Positions 1 to 9,447 are shown, counted from the stretch's first letter. The stretch: 64,000 nucleotides of DNA from an uncultured Lachnospiraceae bacterium (GCA_910584685.1 CAJUAO010000013.1:33295-97294); one strand, 5' to 3'. A program made the numbers and translations. The notes: generated by a model from the letters alone, not told the origin.

Positions 1-29
1 TTGACTAACCATTAGGTCTAATATATAAT
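1..29 (+). promoter_or_regulatory. Candidate promoter with operator-like palindrome upstream of the LysR gene
   Basis: TTGACT (1-6) and TATAAT (24-29) are separated by 17 bases, a near-consensus sigma-A promoter reading toward the LysR gene 110 bases downstream. The spacer contains the inverted repeat ATTAG-gt-CTAAT (11-22). A second short inverted repeat, ATAGG-cttaaa-CCTAT (109-124), lies just before the ribosome binding site. The promoter match is seen directly. That either palindrome is an operator (perhaps for autoregulation) is inference. Confidence 0.5.
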
Positions 30-138
30 TAATATAAAAATAATAGCTTTAAAATTATAAATATATATTTTATAAAAGAAAAATCATAAATCAGATATAT
101 ATTAATTAATAGGCTTAAACCTATGGAAGGAGAGAAAA

Positions 139-1017
139 ATGGAATTATTACAATTAAGATATTTCTACGCGGTGGCAATAAACCAGCACATTTCAAATAC
201 TGCAAAGCAGCTTCACATAGCCCAGCCATCCCTTACGCAGACTATTCACCGTCTTGAAAACGAGCTTGGCGTTAAGCTGTTTAAATCGTCAGGAAGAAAT
301 ATTGTCCTTACGGAATATGGCAGTTATCTAATGAATAAAATAAAGCCTGTTATTGAAACAATAAATGAGATACCCGTTGAGCTTGCAGAGATGGCCCACC
401 TTAATAAAAATATTATAAACGTAAATGTAATGGCGGCGTCTACCATAATTATAGACGCTCTTATAAAATACCAGGAGGAAAATAATGATGTAAAATTTCA
501 GATTAATCAGAGCACAAAGTCTGACATGGCAGATATAACAGTGTTTACCCAGCCCTTTTATCAGAAACAGAACGAATACACCTATGTGTTTTCAGAGGAA
601 ATTTATCTTGCCGTTCCTGAAAAGTCTGTCTACTTAGGCATGGAAAGCGTCGCCTTGGAGATGATGAGGGATAAAAGCTTTATAAGCCTTGCGGGCTCAA
701 AGCCCTTAAGGCAGATTTGCGACAGATTTTGCATGCACTCAGGATTTTCACCTAAAATTATATTTGAAAGCGACAGTCCTACTGCCGTAAGAAATATGAT
801 AGGTGCAAATCTTGGCATAGGCTTCTGGCCTCAGTTTTCATGGGGAAATATTAACGAAAACACCGTAGCCCTTATACCTATAAGCTCTCCTGTCTGCCGC
901 AGGGATATAATAATGACAAGAGGCAATGATGAAAGTAAAAGCAATTACAATGAGGTTTGCAGATTTTTTAATTATCTGATACAATACTTTGAGAGCCTAA
1001 AGGAAAACAAGGCATAA
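139..1017 (+). CDS. LysR-family transcriptional regulator
   Basis: This 292-residue protein has the usual LysR length and layout. The N-terminal winged helix-turn-helix covers about residues 1-60, with the recognition region SNTAKQLHIAQPSLTQTIHR and the typical 'ENELGVKLFKSSGRNIVLTE' follow-on. The C-terminal effector-binding domain, about 90-280, is of the substrate-binding type. A ribosome binding site (GGAAGGAGAG) lies just before the ATG. The effector is unknown. The target is not evident because the usual divergent neighbour would lie left of the window. The M18 peptidase gene follows after 26 bases and could be co-transcribed, so peptide or amino-acid metabolism is a weak guess. Confidence 0.9.
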   Translation: MELLQLRYFYAVAINQHISNTAKQLHIAQPSLTQTIHRLENELGVKLFKSSGRNIVLTEYGSYLMNKIKPVIETINEIPVELAEMAHLNKNIINVNVMAASTIIIDALIKYQEENNDVKFQINQSTKSDMADITVFTQPFYQKQNEYTYVFSEEIYLAVPEKSVYLGMESVALEMMRDKSFISLAGSKPLRQICDRFCMHSGFSPKIIFESDSPTAVRNMIGANLGIGFWPQFSWGNINENTVALIPISSPVCRRDIIMTRGNDESKSNYNEVCRFFNYLIQYFESLKENKA

Positions 1018-1043
1018 GTAAATAAATTTATGAGGATTAAGCT

Positions 1044-2378
1044 ATGTTGAGTAAAAAAATGTATATGGAAACAGCGGAAAGGCTTATAAAAGCAATAGGT
1101 AAGTGTACGTGTTCATTTACTACTGTAAGATATGTAAGGGAAAAGCTTGAGAATAGCGGATATCGGGAGCTTAAGCTAAGTGAAATGCCGGACTGGAAGG
1201 TAAATAAGGGCGAAAAGATATATATAAATGTATATGACAGTTCAATTTTTGCTTTTAATATAGGAGATAGGGCGGGAGAAAAAACAAACGGCTGCACATT
1301 AAGGCTTGCAGCGGCACATACGGACAGTCCTGCCCTTTATATAAAGCCAAAGCCTGAAATGATAAACAGAGGTTATGGAAAGGTAAATGTAGAAATGTAC
1401 GGAGCAGCCATATTAAGCACATGGCTTGACAGACCTCTTTCTGCGGCAGGAAAGCTATCTCTAAGGAGTGATGATGTATTTTGTCCAAGAACAGTCATAA
1501 CAGACATAGGGACAAGCCTCTTTACCATACCAAACCTTGCCATACATCTTAACAGGGAGATAAACAGGGGTATAGAGCTAAACAGGCAAAATGATATGCA
1601 GCCCGTTTGCGCCATATTAGAGGAGCAGCTTAAAAGCTCATTTTTTATGGATTATCTTGGGGAGCAGCTTAATGTAAACAGGGAGGACATATTAGACTAC
1701 GAGCTTTATATATATAATAATGAAGAAGGTTGCATTATGGGGCTGAATGATGATATAATATCATCACCGCGACTGGATAATATTACCTCTGTGGAAGCTA
1801 TAATAAACGCGCTTACGGCAGATACTTCCGGTCAGGAAAACAAATATGCAATAAAGGGGGCTGTACTTTTTGACAATGAAGAGGTAGGAAGCCGAAGCAA
1901 GCAGGGGGCTGATTCTTTAATGCTGTCCGTGATTATAGAAAGGCTTTATTTAAGCTTGGGACTTACAAGGGACATGTATCTTTCAGATATAGTAAACGGC
2001 TTTATGCTGTCGGCAGATGTGGCCCACGGGCTGCATCCAAATCATAATGAGAAGGCAGACGTGACAAATATAAATATGCTGAATGGAGGAGTTGTTTTTA
2101 AGAGAGCGTGCTCCCAGACATACAGCACAGACAGCAAGTCTGTGGCAATAGGAGAGCAGATATGCAGAAGGCACAATATACCGTATCAAAAATTTGCAAG
2201 CCGTTCCGATGTTACTACCGGCAGCACTCTTGGCAGCATAGCAAATAAATATCTTCCTCTGCGTACTGTGGATGTGGGCGTTCCTGTTCTTGCCATGCAT
2301 TCGGCAAGGGAAACCATGGGAGTAAAGGACCAGTATTATTTGGAGCAGTTTGTTAAAGCGTTTTATGCGCAGCAGTAA
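1044..2378 (+). CDS. apeB: M18 family aminopeptidase
   Basis: Cytosolic di-zinc aminopeptidase that removes N-terminal residues from peptides. At 444 residues it matches the M18 (aspartyl aminopeptidase/LAP4) family. Visible metal and catalytic motifs are AAHTDSPALYIKP (His about 92, Asp 94), SPRLDN (about 240), the FDNEEVGSRS glutamates (about 283) and the terminal AMHSARETMG. The insertion SADVAHGLHPNH (about 320-332) is also typical of the family. It is followed by an M3 oligopeptidase gene after 21 bases, so the two form a likely peptide-degradation pair. The symbol follows common usage for bacterial M18 enzymes; substrate preference is not readable here. Confidence 0.93.
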   Translation: MLSKKMYMETAERLIKAIGKCTCSFTTVRYVREKLENSGYRELKLSEMPDWKVNKGEKIYINVYDSSIFAFNIGDRAGEKTNGCTLRLAAAHTDSPALYIKPKPEMINRGYGKVNVEMYGAAILSTWLDRPLSAAGKLSLRSDDVFCPRTVITDIGTSLFTIPNLAIHLNREINRGIELNRQNDMQPVCAILEEQLKSSFFMDYLGEQLNVNREDILDYELYIYNNEEGCIMGLNDDIISSPRLDNITSVEAIINALTADTSGQENKYAIKGAVLFDNEEVGSRSKQGADSLMLSVIIERLYLSLGLTRDMYLSDIVNGFMLSADVAHGLHPNHNEKADVTNINMLNGGVVFKRACSQTYSTDSKSVAIGEQICRRHNIPYQKFASRSDVTTGSTLGSIANKYLPLRTVDVGVPVLAMHSARETMGVKDQYYLEQFVKAFYAQQ

Positions 2379-2399
2379 AGCATAGAAAGGAATAAAAAA

Positions 2400-4082
2400 A
2401 TGAAAAGATTTAAGGATTTGGAATATAAAAGAGTGGATTTTAAAGAGGCGGTAGGTATAGTAAGAAAGCTTGGCAACGATATAAAGGCAGCTAAAAGCGG
2501 TGATGAGTTAAAGAAGCTGTATAAGGAGTATCAGGAACAGAGCGGAAAATATAATACTGCCATAACCTTAGCAAGCATCAGAAATACCATAGATATGAAT
2601 GACAAATTCTATGAGGATGAAATGAATTACTATTATGAGGAGCTTCCAAAGTTTGAGGAGGAGGAGAAAAAGGTTATAAAGCTTCTTATGGAGTCGCCAT
2701 ATTTTAATGAGTTAAGGGAAGCCTTTGGAGATATATTTGTTAAGAATAAAGAAATTGAGCAGAGACTTTCAAGTGAGGAGACCATAGAGGATTCTATCGA
2801 GGAAAGCAAGCTTACGCAGGAGTATTCTAAGGTTGCTGCAACCTGCTCAGTAGAGTTTATGGGAGAGGAGTGTAATTTCTATGGACTTTTAAAGCATATG
2901 GAAAGCACGGACAGGCAGGAGAGAAAGGCCGCCTTTGAGGCTTGGGCAAAGCTTTATGAGGGGATTTCCGAAAAGCTTGATGATATATACACAAAGCTTG
3001 TTGAAATAAGGGACAGAAAGGCAAAAAAGCTTGGTTTTGACAGCTATATAGACATGGCGTATGCATTTATGCACAGGTTTGATTATGATAAAAAGGATGT
3101 TGAAAGCTTCAGAAAGCAGGTAAAGGAGATAATAGTTCCTGCATGCGTAAAGCTTAGGGAGAAGCAGAGGGAAAGGCTTGGAGTTGATAAGCTTAGATTT
3201 TACGATGAAAGCCTTATTTTCCCGGAAGGAAATGCAAAGCCTGTTGGCGACATGAAATATATGGTTGAGGAAGCAAGGAAAATGTACCATGAGCTGTCTG
3301 AGGAGACAGGAGAATTTTTTGATTTTATGACAGATTATGAGCTGTTTGATTTGGAGACAAGACCGGGAAAGCATCAGGGAGGCTACTGTACGTATCTTGT
3401 TCAGTATAAAGCGCCGTTTATCTTTTCAAACTTTAACGGAACAAGCGCAGATGTGGAGGTGCTTACCCATGAGGCAGGACATGCCTTTGCAGGCTATACG
3501 GCAGAAAGAAAGCAGGAGCTTTTGGAGTTTGCCGATACCACAAGCGAGGTGGCAGAGATACATTCCATGACAATGGAGCATTTTACTTATCCCTGGATGG
3601 AAAGATTTTTTGGAGACAAGACTGATAAGTTTATATACGCCCATTTGTCACAAGCGCTTTTTGTTATGCCATATATGATGTGCGTAGATGAATTTCAGCA
3701 TAAGGTATTTGAAAAGCCTGATATGTCGCCTATGGAGAGAAGAAAGGTATGGAAATCATTGGAGGAGGAATATATGCCTTGGAGAGATTATGACGGCAAC
3801 GAATTTCTTACAGGCGGAGGCTTTTGGATGCAGAAGCAGCATATTTTTATGTATCCCTTCTACTATATTGATTATGCCCTTGCCCAGACCTGCGCCTTCC
3901 AGCTTTATGTAAGAAGCAGGCATGACAGTAAGGCGGCATGGAAGGATTACATGGCTCTCTGCGAGGTAGGCGGAAGCAAGGGATATCTTGATATACTTGA
4001 GTTAGGACATTTAAACAGTCCTTTTGAGGAAGGAACCGTTAAGAATGCTACCCAGGAAGTATTTAAGGAGCTTGGCATTTAA
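2400..4082 (+). CDS. M3 family oligoendopeptidase (PepF/M3-type)
   Basis: Intracellular zinc oligopeptidase of 560 residues, without signal peptide. The zinc-binding HExxH signature appears as LTHEAGHAFAGY (about residues 354-365), with the downstream third ligand region TTSEVAEIHSMTMEHF, both diagnostic for family M3. The long acidic helical N-terminal region (about 1-200) is the PepF/oligoendopeptidase N domain. The M3 family cleaves peptides of roughly 5-20 residues. Its position directly after the M18 aminopeptidase gene suggests joint turnover of imported or internal peptides. The start has a GAAAGG ribosome binding site at good distance. Confidence 0.95.
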   Translation: MKRFKDLEYKRVDFKEAVGIVRKLGNDIKAAKSGDELKKLYKEYQEQSGKYNTAITLASIRNTIDMNDKFYEDEMNYYYEELPKFEEEEKKVIKLLMESPYFNELREAFGDIFVKNKEIEQRLSSEETIEDSIEESKLTQEYSKVAATCSVEFMGEECNFYGLLKHMESTDRQERKAAFEAWAKLYEGISEKLDDIYTKLVEIRDRKAKKLGFDSYIDMAYAFMHRFDYDKKDVESFRKQVKEIIVPACVKLREKQRERLGVDKLRFYDESLIFPEGNAKPVGDMKYMVEEARKMYHELSEETGEFFDFMTDYELFDLETRPGKHQGGYCTYLVQYKAPFIFSNFNGTSADVEVLTHEAGHAFAGYTAERKQELLEFADTTSEVAEIHSMTMEHFTYPWMERFFGDKTDKFIYAHLSQALFVMPYMMCVDEFQHKVFEKPDMSPMERRKVWKSLEEEYMPWRDYDGNEFLTGGGFWMQKQHIFMYPFYYIDYALAQTCAFQLYVRSRHDSKAAWKDYMALCEVGGSKGYLDILELGHLNSPFEEGTVKNATQEVFKELGI

Positions 4083-4118
4083 TAAAAAATATGGTAAAAG
4101 AAAGGTAAGGATTATATT

Positions 4119-5357
4119 ATGGCAACTATAAAACCTTTTGTCTGTGTAAGACCAAATGCACAGGCGGCAGATAAGGTAGCGGCGCTTCCCTATGATGTAT
4201 ATAACAGGGAGGAAGCTTATGAGGCAGTAAAGGGAAATGATTTATCATTTCTAAGAATAGACAGGGCAGAGACACAGTTTGAGCCTTCGGTAGATACCTA
4301 TGACGAGAGAGTATATGATAAGGCAAAGGAGCTTCTTGACGGAATGATAGAGGACGGAACCTTTATTACTGACAGGGATGAATGTTATTATATATATGAG
4401 CTGACTATGGATGGCAGGACACAGACAGGCCTTGTGGCATGCGCGTCTATAGATGATTATGCAGACAATATTATAAAGAAGCATGAAAATACAAGGGCAG
4501 ATAAGGAAGCAGACCGTATACATCACGTGGATACATGTGACGCGCAGACAGGGCCTATATTCCTTGCATACAGGGCAAATGAAACTATACGCTCTATTAT
4601 GGACAAGGTAAAGAAGGGGCAGACACTTTACAGCTTTACCTCTGATGACGGCATCAGGCATCAGGTATGGAAGATTGGTAAGCCAGAGGATATCGAAGCC
4701 ATAAGGTCAGAATTTGAAAAAACAGACAGCATATATATAGCTGACGGACACCACAGAGCGGCGTCTGCCGTAAAGGTAGGCTTCAAAAGACGGGAAGAAA
4801 ATCCGGATTACAAGGGCGACGAGGAGTTTAATTTCTTTTTATCGGTGCTTTTTGCTGATGAGGAGCTTATGATTATGCCTTATAACAGAGTGGTAAAGGA
4901 TTTGAACGGACACAGCCCTGTGGAGTTTCTTGATTTAATAGGAAAAAGCTTTGTGGTAGAAAAGCTTGGCAGCCAGCCTTATGCCCCAACTGAAAAGGGT
5001 ACTATAGGGATGTATTTGAATGAGGAATGGTACAGGCTTACAGCTAAGGAGGAGATAAGGTCTAAAGAGCCTGTAGAGGGACTTGATGTATCTCTTTTAC
5101 AGAATAATATTTTATCGCCAGTGCTTGGCATAGGAGACCCAAGGGTTGATAAGCGTATTGATTTTATCGGAGGCATAAGAGGTCTTAAGGAGCTTGAGAG
5201 AAGGTGCAGTCTTGATATGACGGTAGCGTTTTCCATGTATCCTACGTCTATACAGGAGCTTTTTGCCGTTTCCGACGCAGGGCTTTTAATGCCGCCAAAG
5301 TCTACATGGTTTGAGCCGAAGCTTAGAAGCGGATTGTTTATACATAAGTTATCGTAA
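4119..5357 (+). CDS. DUF1015 family protein
   Basis: A 412-residue cytosolic protein of the DUF1015 family. Recognisable features are the N-terminal IKPFVCVRPNAQAADKVAALPYDV segment, the KHENTRADKEADR motif (about 127-139) and the IADGHHRAASA motif (about 203-213), both hallmarks of the family. Members are often found beside serine biosynthesis genes (serA/serC/serB) in Clostridia and have been proposed to act on phosphorylated small molecules; no biochemical role is firmly established. Here the neighbours are peptidases and a Fur-type regulator, so this context does not add a function. The family call is secure; the function is unknown. Confidence 0.9.
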   Translation: MATIKPFVCVRPNAQAADKVAALPYDVYNREEAYEAVKGNDLSFLRIDRAETQFEPSVDTYDERVYDKAKELLDGMIEDGTFITDRDECYYIYELTMDGRTQTGLVACASIDDYADNIIKKHENTRADKEADRIHHVDTCDAQTGPIFLAYRANETIRSIMDKVKKGQTLYSFTSDDGIRHQVWKIGKPEDIEAIRSEFEKTDSIYIADGHHRAASAVKVGFKRREENPDYKGDEEFNFFLSVLFADEELMIMPYNRVVKDLNGHSPVEFLDLIGKSFVVEKLGSQPYAPTEKGTIGMYLNEEWYRLTAKEEIRSKEPVEGLDVSLLQNNILSPVLGIGDPRVDKRIDFIGGIRGLKELERRCSLDMTVAFSMYPTSIQELFAVSDAGLLMPPKSTWFEPKLRSGLFIHKLS

Positions 5358-5367
5358 GAGAGGAAAT

Positions 5368-5808
5368 ATGGCAGAGTATAAAACGAAGCAGAGGGAAATG
5401 ATACTTGATTATATGATAAAAAACAAGGATATACATGTTACGGCAGAAATGATAATAAATTATTTCAGGCTTCATGGCACGCCGATAGGAAAATCTACCG
5501 TTTACAGAAATCTTGACAGGTTGGTGGAGGAAAATGCGGTGAGGAAATTTACCATAGAGGACGGGGTAAGCGCCTGCTACCAGTATGCTCCTGACGGAAG
5601 CAGGTGCATGGAGCATTATCATTTTAAATGCAGTGAATGCGGCAGGCTGTTTCATGTCCAGTGTGATTTTATGAACGAGATATGCGAGCATGTGTATAAG
5701 GAGCATAAATTTGTAATAGACAGCAGTAAGACGGTGTTTTATGGTATATGTGAGGAATGTAGAAAAAATAAAAGACGCGGGGAAAAGATAAAGGCAAGGC
5801 AGGTATGA
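5368..5808 (+). CDS. Fur-family metal/peroxide-responsive repressor
   Basis: A 146-residue winged-helix repressor. The start ATG at 5368 is chosen over upstream in-frame codons because AGAGAGGA precedes it and the protein then begins MAEYKTKQREMILDYM, as in the family. The DNA-binding region is about 20-80 (KSTVYRNLDRLVEEN). The dimerisation half has HYHFKCSECGRLFHVQC, with a CxxC pair, and a second CEEC near residue 132. Together these form the structural zinc site. Whether it senses Fe, Zn, Mn or peroxide cannot be decided from sequence. The zinc-type importer at 12.8-15.3 kb makes a Zur role possible but unproven. Confidence 0.92.
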   Translation: MAEYKTKQREMILDYMIKNKDIHVTAEMIINYFRLHGTPIGKSTVYRNLDRLVEENAVRKFTIEDGVSACYQYAPDGSRCMEHYHFKCSECGRLFHVQCDFMNEICEHVYKEHKFVIDSSKTVFYGICEECRKNKRRGEKIKARQV

Positions 5809-5851
5809 TTTACCGATTTCTACCAAAAACGTGCAGATTTTGCAAAGCATA

Positions 5852-5879
5852 TTGAAAAAAATATATGTCATGTTATAAT
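5852..5879 (+). promoter_or_regulatory. Candidate sigma-A promoter for the accessory locus
   Basis: TTGAAA (5852-5857) and TATAAT (5874-5879) are spaced by 16 bases in the gap between the Fur-type gene and the small secreted protein gene. This would start the accessory envelope locus at 5.9 kb. Confidence 0.55.
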
Positions 5880-5947
5880 TCAATTATTAGTAAACGTTTA
5901 TTATGATGTAACTGAAATGATATTTTTCAAAAAAAGGAGAAAAAGTT

Positions 5948-6400
5948 ATGGTAAAATTAAAAAAGATAGGTGTGCTTGCTGTGTCAGTTATTATGACCGT
6001 GTCCAGTGTTTTGAATGTGTATGCAGGAAGAGGAACAGGGAGTATTTACAAAGGTAATACACAAGTTGGAATATGGTATAATTATATGGAAAAACAATAT
6101 GCAAAGGCATACACTATGGATATAACATCTGTACATTATGATAAAACAACTTATATGACAGTTAATGTCCAATCAATATATCCATATGGTGGCTCACATG
6201 CATATTATGTTAATAAAACATTGAGTGCTGGCAATACAATGGATGTAGGTAAGGATGGTGATAAAGCAATTGCAGAGAAAAAAATACCAACTACTGAATA
6301 TGGTACATCAGCATATACAAAGCATGTTATTATGATTGAGGGAACAGCATACACACCAGTATATTCAAATGGAACTTCAAATGTAGTAAAACCTGATTAA
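5948..6400 (+). CDS. Small secreted protein of unknown function
   Basis: A 150-residue protein with a clear signal peptide: positive start MVKLKKIG, hydrophobic core, and probable cleavage after VYA (about residue 26). The mature part is rich in Tyr, Thr, Gly and Ser, lacks Cys and is probably a small beta-sandwich; this last point is inference. I do not recognise the family. A similar-sized secreted protein opens the second accessory locus at 19.3 kb, again followed by a lipoprotein and a LytTR regulator. Its size, secretion and proximity to an ABC exporter recall lactococcin-972-like loci, but the tell-tale motifs of that family are not obvious. Confidence 0.75.
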   Translation: MVKLKKIGVLAVSVIMTVSSVLNVYAGRGTGSIYKGNTQVGIWYNYMEKQYAKAYTMDITSVHYDKTTYMTVNVQSIYPYGGSHAYYVNKTLSAGNTMDVGKDGDKAIAEKKIPTTEYGTSAYTKHVIMIEGTAYTPVYSNGTSNVVKPD

Positions 6401-6507
6401 TGAAATAAAATAATATTTTACTGTCACAGGATAATTTATTATATTTAAAATTATAGAATTGAAATATTATATCTTGTCTTGTGGCAGTTAAAAGAAGGGG
6501 ACAGATA

Positions 6508-7473
6508 ATGAAAAAGATGTGTATAGCTTTAATATTAATAATTTTTATTATTATTTCGGGCTGTGAAAAAAACAGTAACAAAGGAGATAAAAGCAGTGAG
6601 TATATTTCACAAAATATTTCAGAGCAAGCAACAAAAGATGTTATGAATATATCACAGGAATTAGAATATTCGGCAGAAAAAGCGGATGCTATATTAGAGA
6701 AAATGGGAATGAAATCTTACGATATATGGAAATGGTTAAGACCTGAAAAAGGAGAAGAGACAGAAAAATTTTTAAATCAGGAGTTTGATGAATGGATGTC
6801 GCATATAAATCCTGAATATTTGGAGGAAAAGCAGCAGAACAGAGAGCAGGAAATAGAAGAAGCAAGAAAATCAATTTACGGAAGGTATAAGGTGGAGCAG
6901 GAAACCCCCATTATTATCAAAATAAACTGTAAAGATGAAAATAAAAAATACATGACAGAGGAAAGATTTGGGGAAAGAGCATATTCATATCTTTCAAAAA
7001 ATGGGTTTCTTGTAAAAGATGGTGACAAATGGTATGAAATATGTGGGTATGGTAATTATTGGAAAAATATGTTAGATTTAGGGTCTAATTATTGGGTGTA
7101 TGATGTAGAGCCTTTAGTAGAGGTAGAATATCATGCATATGGATTTGATAAAATGGATGGAAAAACGTACAATGAAGAAAGGGTCAGGAAGATGTGTATT
7201 CCCAATGTATATGTAGAAGAAAAATTTGAGGAGGGGACTTGTACATATGCATGTGAAAATTTAACTGTAAATGTTTATTACAGATTATATGATGAAAGAG
7301 AGGTTTTGGATAGGGGAAAGCAAAGAGCTGCTTATATTTGCTTTTATATAATGTTGGATGAATATAAAGCAGTAACATGTAATCTTTCTGCAGTGTTGGA
7401 TAGTACAGGTTATTATAGTGAAATAACAGAGGAAAAGCTTCGGGAGATATTTACCGTTAGAGAATATAAATAA
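6508..7473 (+). CDS. Putative lipoprotein of unknown function
   Basis: A 321-residue protein with a lipoprotein signal: MKKMCIALILIIFIIISGC, lipobox ISGC with the acylated Cys at residue 19. The start at 6508 is chosen because AAAGAAGGGG lies 8-10 bases upstream; an in-frame GTG at 6481 would put extra charge before the signal. Beyond the signal is a charged, probably helical stretch (about 45-140, rich in Glu/Lys), then a mixed region rich in Tyr and Trp. No family is recognised. It lies between the small secreted protein and the LytTR gene, so it probably works at the outer face of the membrane with them. Confidence 0.8.
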   Translation: MKKMCIALILIIFIIISGCEKNSNKGDKSSEYISQNISEQATKDVMNISQELEYSAEKADAILEKMGMKSYDIWKWLRPEKGEETEKFLNQEFDEWMSHINPEYLEEKQQNREQEIEEARKSIYGRYKVEQETPIIIKINCKDENKKYMTEERFGERAYSYLSKNGFLVKDGDKWYEICGYGNYWKNMLDLGSNYWVYDVEPLVEVEYHAYGFDKMDGKTYNEERVRKMCIPNVYVEEKFEEGTCTYACENLTVNVYYRLYDEREVLDRGKQRAAYICFYIMLDEYKAVTCNLSAVLDSTGYYSEITEEKLREIFTVREYK

Positions 7474-7599
7474 AATTTTTAAATCATTTATAATTAAATA
7501 TATTTAAAAATATAAAATAACAAACGAAAGAAAAAATATAAAAATATATTAATATGCTATAGAGAATTATAATTAATTAAATTAAAAAGGAAATAATAT

Positions 7600-8148
7600 A
7601 TGAACAGCATAATTATATATAATAAAAGAAAGCCTTTTGACTATATAAGAAAAAAACTGCATGAAGTAGGGCTGGAGGAAAATATTGATTTCACTGTCTG
7701 TAACTTAGAAGAAAACATCTTACAGGCAGATGCATTAATGTTAAAGCTGAATAATTTTAATGAAGTAAAAAAATCTATTTACGAAAAAAATGAAATTATA
7801 GTCAGAGGTGAATATAACAGTAATAATATAAAAATAAGACTGGCGGATATAACATACCTGCAAAAGGAAAGGTATGGCTGTACTGTCCATGTAACCAAAG
7901 AAAAATCAGAAAATGATTATGAGGGACAGTTGTTTTTACGTGAAAAGCTTGATATAATGTATGGTAGGCTTAAAGACTATGAATTTGAGTATGCCCATAG
8001 CAGTTATATGGTTAATATATGTCATGTTGATGAATGTAGTAGAACAAGGTTAAAATTGGATTCAGGGGTGACGCTTGATATTTCAAGATCAAAAAGCAAG
8101 TTTTTTAATGAACGATTTATATATTATACGGATAAATTTTTATTATAA
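7600..8148 (+). CDS. LytTR DNA-binding protein lacking a normal receiver domain
   Basis: A 182-residue protein whose C-terminal ~100 residues match the LytTR DNA-binding fold. Visible marks are IRLADITYLQKERYGCTVHV (start of the domain), LFLREKLDIMYGRL, then the FEYAHSSYMVNICHVDEC strand-turn typical of LytTR regulators ('R.H.SY.VN...I'). The N-terminal ~80 residues are too short for a full CheY-like receiver and show no phospho-acceptor Asp pocket. It may therefore be a one-component regulator or rely on a partner. No histidine kinase is present nearby. It probably controls the flanking accessory genes. Confidence 0.82.
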   Translation: MNSIIIYNKRKPFDYIRKKLHEVGLEENIDFTVCNLEENILQADALMLKLNNFNEVKKSIYEKNEIIVRGEYNSNNIKIRLADITYLQKERYGCTVHVTKEKSENDYEGQLFLREKLDIMYGRLKDYEFEYAHSSYMVNICHVDECSRTRLKLDSGVTLDISRSKSKFFNERFIYYTDKFLL

Positions 8149-8241
8149 TAAAAGCATTTTTTAATTTTTGCTAAATTTAACATAAGGGAATAGAAGCGGT
8201 AACTGTATTTTGAATTTTAGCTGAAGGGAGAATAAATTTTT

Positions 8242-9435
8242 ATGAATAAGAAAAAGAAAATAATAATTATATCAGCTTTTAGTATAACTGTCATAGCGGC
8301 AGTTATCGTTATAGCATGTATATATAATCACAAGGATACTTCGTTAAGCGCAGTGGGAGACATATATGAAAGCAATGCCGCAGGTCTTGTGGAAACAGAA
8401 AATCTTATATATTACGTATCAGATATGCAAAACGGATATATATATGTATATGATAAAAATACAAAAGCCTCCTCTGTTTTATGCAATAATCCTGAATGTA
8501 AGCACAATACAGGGAGCTGTGTCGCAAGTGTTTTTGAGCCAAGAATGTGTATAAATACACTTTGCAGCTATAACAATAATCTGTATTATGCAGATTATGA
8601 TATAAGCTCAGGAAACCGTGTTGTATTATATAAGGTTTCAATGGACGGCTCAAGTAAGGATAACATATTGACGGTTTATGAGTTTCCGGCAGGTGAGGAG
8701 ACAAGCCTTCAGGATATAAATATAAGCTCAAACGGTGAAAATATATATTTGTATACGGGAGAATGTTATGACGGGGAGGACCCTTTAAAGAAAAGGCTGA
8801 TTGTCTATCAGATAAATCTAAAGGCTGAAAGCATAAAAAAGCTTACGGAGGATGATAAATATGGCGGGTATATAGATATATGCGGCTTTGATTCTGATAA
8901 TATATATTACAGCATAATATTTTTTTCAAAGGATTTGAAGAATACATACGGCTCTGTATACAGATATAACATTAAATCAGACGAAAAAGAAATATTGGCT
9001 GATGAGCTTAAAAGCGTAAACACCTTATGTTTATCCGGTAAATATATTTATTATAACGTTTTTCAGGGAAATGTATATAAATATGATTTAAGTACAGGTA
9101 AGACAGAGGAATTTATAAGCTTTGAAAATCCGGAAAACATGGCGGGCAGATTATATGCAGATGATACATATATTTATTATTACAATTATAATGCAGATTA
9201 CACGGATGAAACAGAGACATATTTATATGTATATGATAAGGACGGAAAATTAAAAGGCTCTGCAAAAACATTGCCGGCAGATGAGAATATAATAAAGGCA
9301 TATGCAATAAAAGACAGGCTGATATTTGGGACCTGCAGCATGACGGACGACACTAAAATGAAATATAGCTGTATAGATAAAAATGATATAACGGCAGGAG
9401 AGATAAAGTGGAGGGATTTATTGCAGGAAAATTAA
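8242..9435 (+). CDS. Propeller-like surface lipoprotein with a CCHC motif
   Basis: A 397-residue protein with KKKK then a hydrophobic segment ending VIAC, which fits a lipobox with Cys 26; a plain N-terminal membrane anchor is the alternative. The exported part has repeated 'YIYYY.YN...', 'IYVYDKNT' and 'IYYNVFQGNVYKYDLSTG' strands, characteristic of TolB/DUF5050-like beta-propellers. A compact motif C81-x4-C86-x-H88-x4-C93 lies in the first propeller region and recurs in the lipoprotein at 19.8 kb. The gene ends 12 bases before an ABC transporter ATPase gene and is therefore likely in its operon. Role unknown; a sensor or accessory protein for the transporter is inference. Confidence 0.75.
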   Translation: MNKKKKIIIISAFSITVIAAVIVIACIYNHKDTSLSAVGDIYESNAAGLVETENLIYYVSDMQNGYIYVYDKNTKASSVLCNNPECKHNTGSCVASVFEPRMCINTLCSYNNNLYYADYDISSGNRVVLYKVSMDGSSKDNILTVYEFPAGEETSLQDINISSNGENIYLYTGECYDGEDPLKKRLIVYQINLKAESIKKLTEDDKYGGYIDICGFDSDNIYYSIIFFSKDLKNTYGSVYRYNIKSDEKEILADELKSVNTLCLSGKYIYYNVFQGNVYKYDLSTGKTEEFISFENPENMAGRLYADDTYIYYYNYNADYTDETETYLYVYDKDGKLKGSAKTLPADENIIKAYAIKDRLIFGTCSMTDDTKMKYSCIDKNDITAGEIKWRDLLQEN

Positions 9436-9447
9436 AGGAGGATTAAT

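Noticed and set aside
5948..6400. Lactococcin-972 family bacteriocin precursor
   Set aside because: Size, secretion and ABC context fit loosely, but the protein is longer and the typical GGTW and C-terminal aromatic motifs are not seen.
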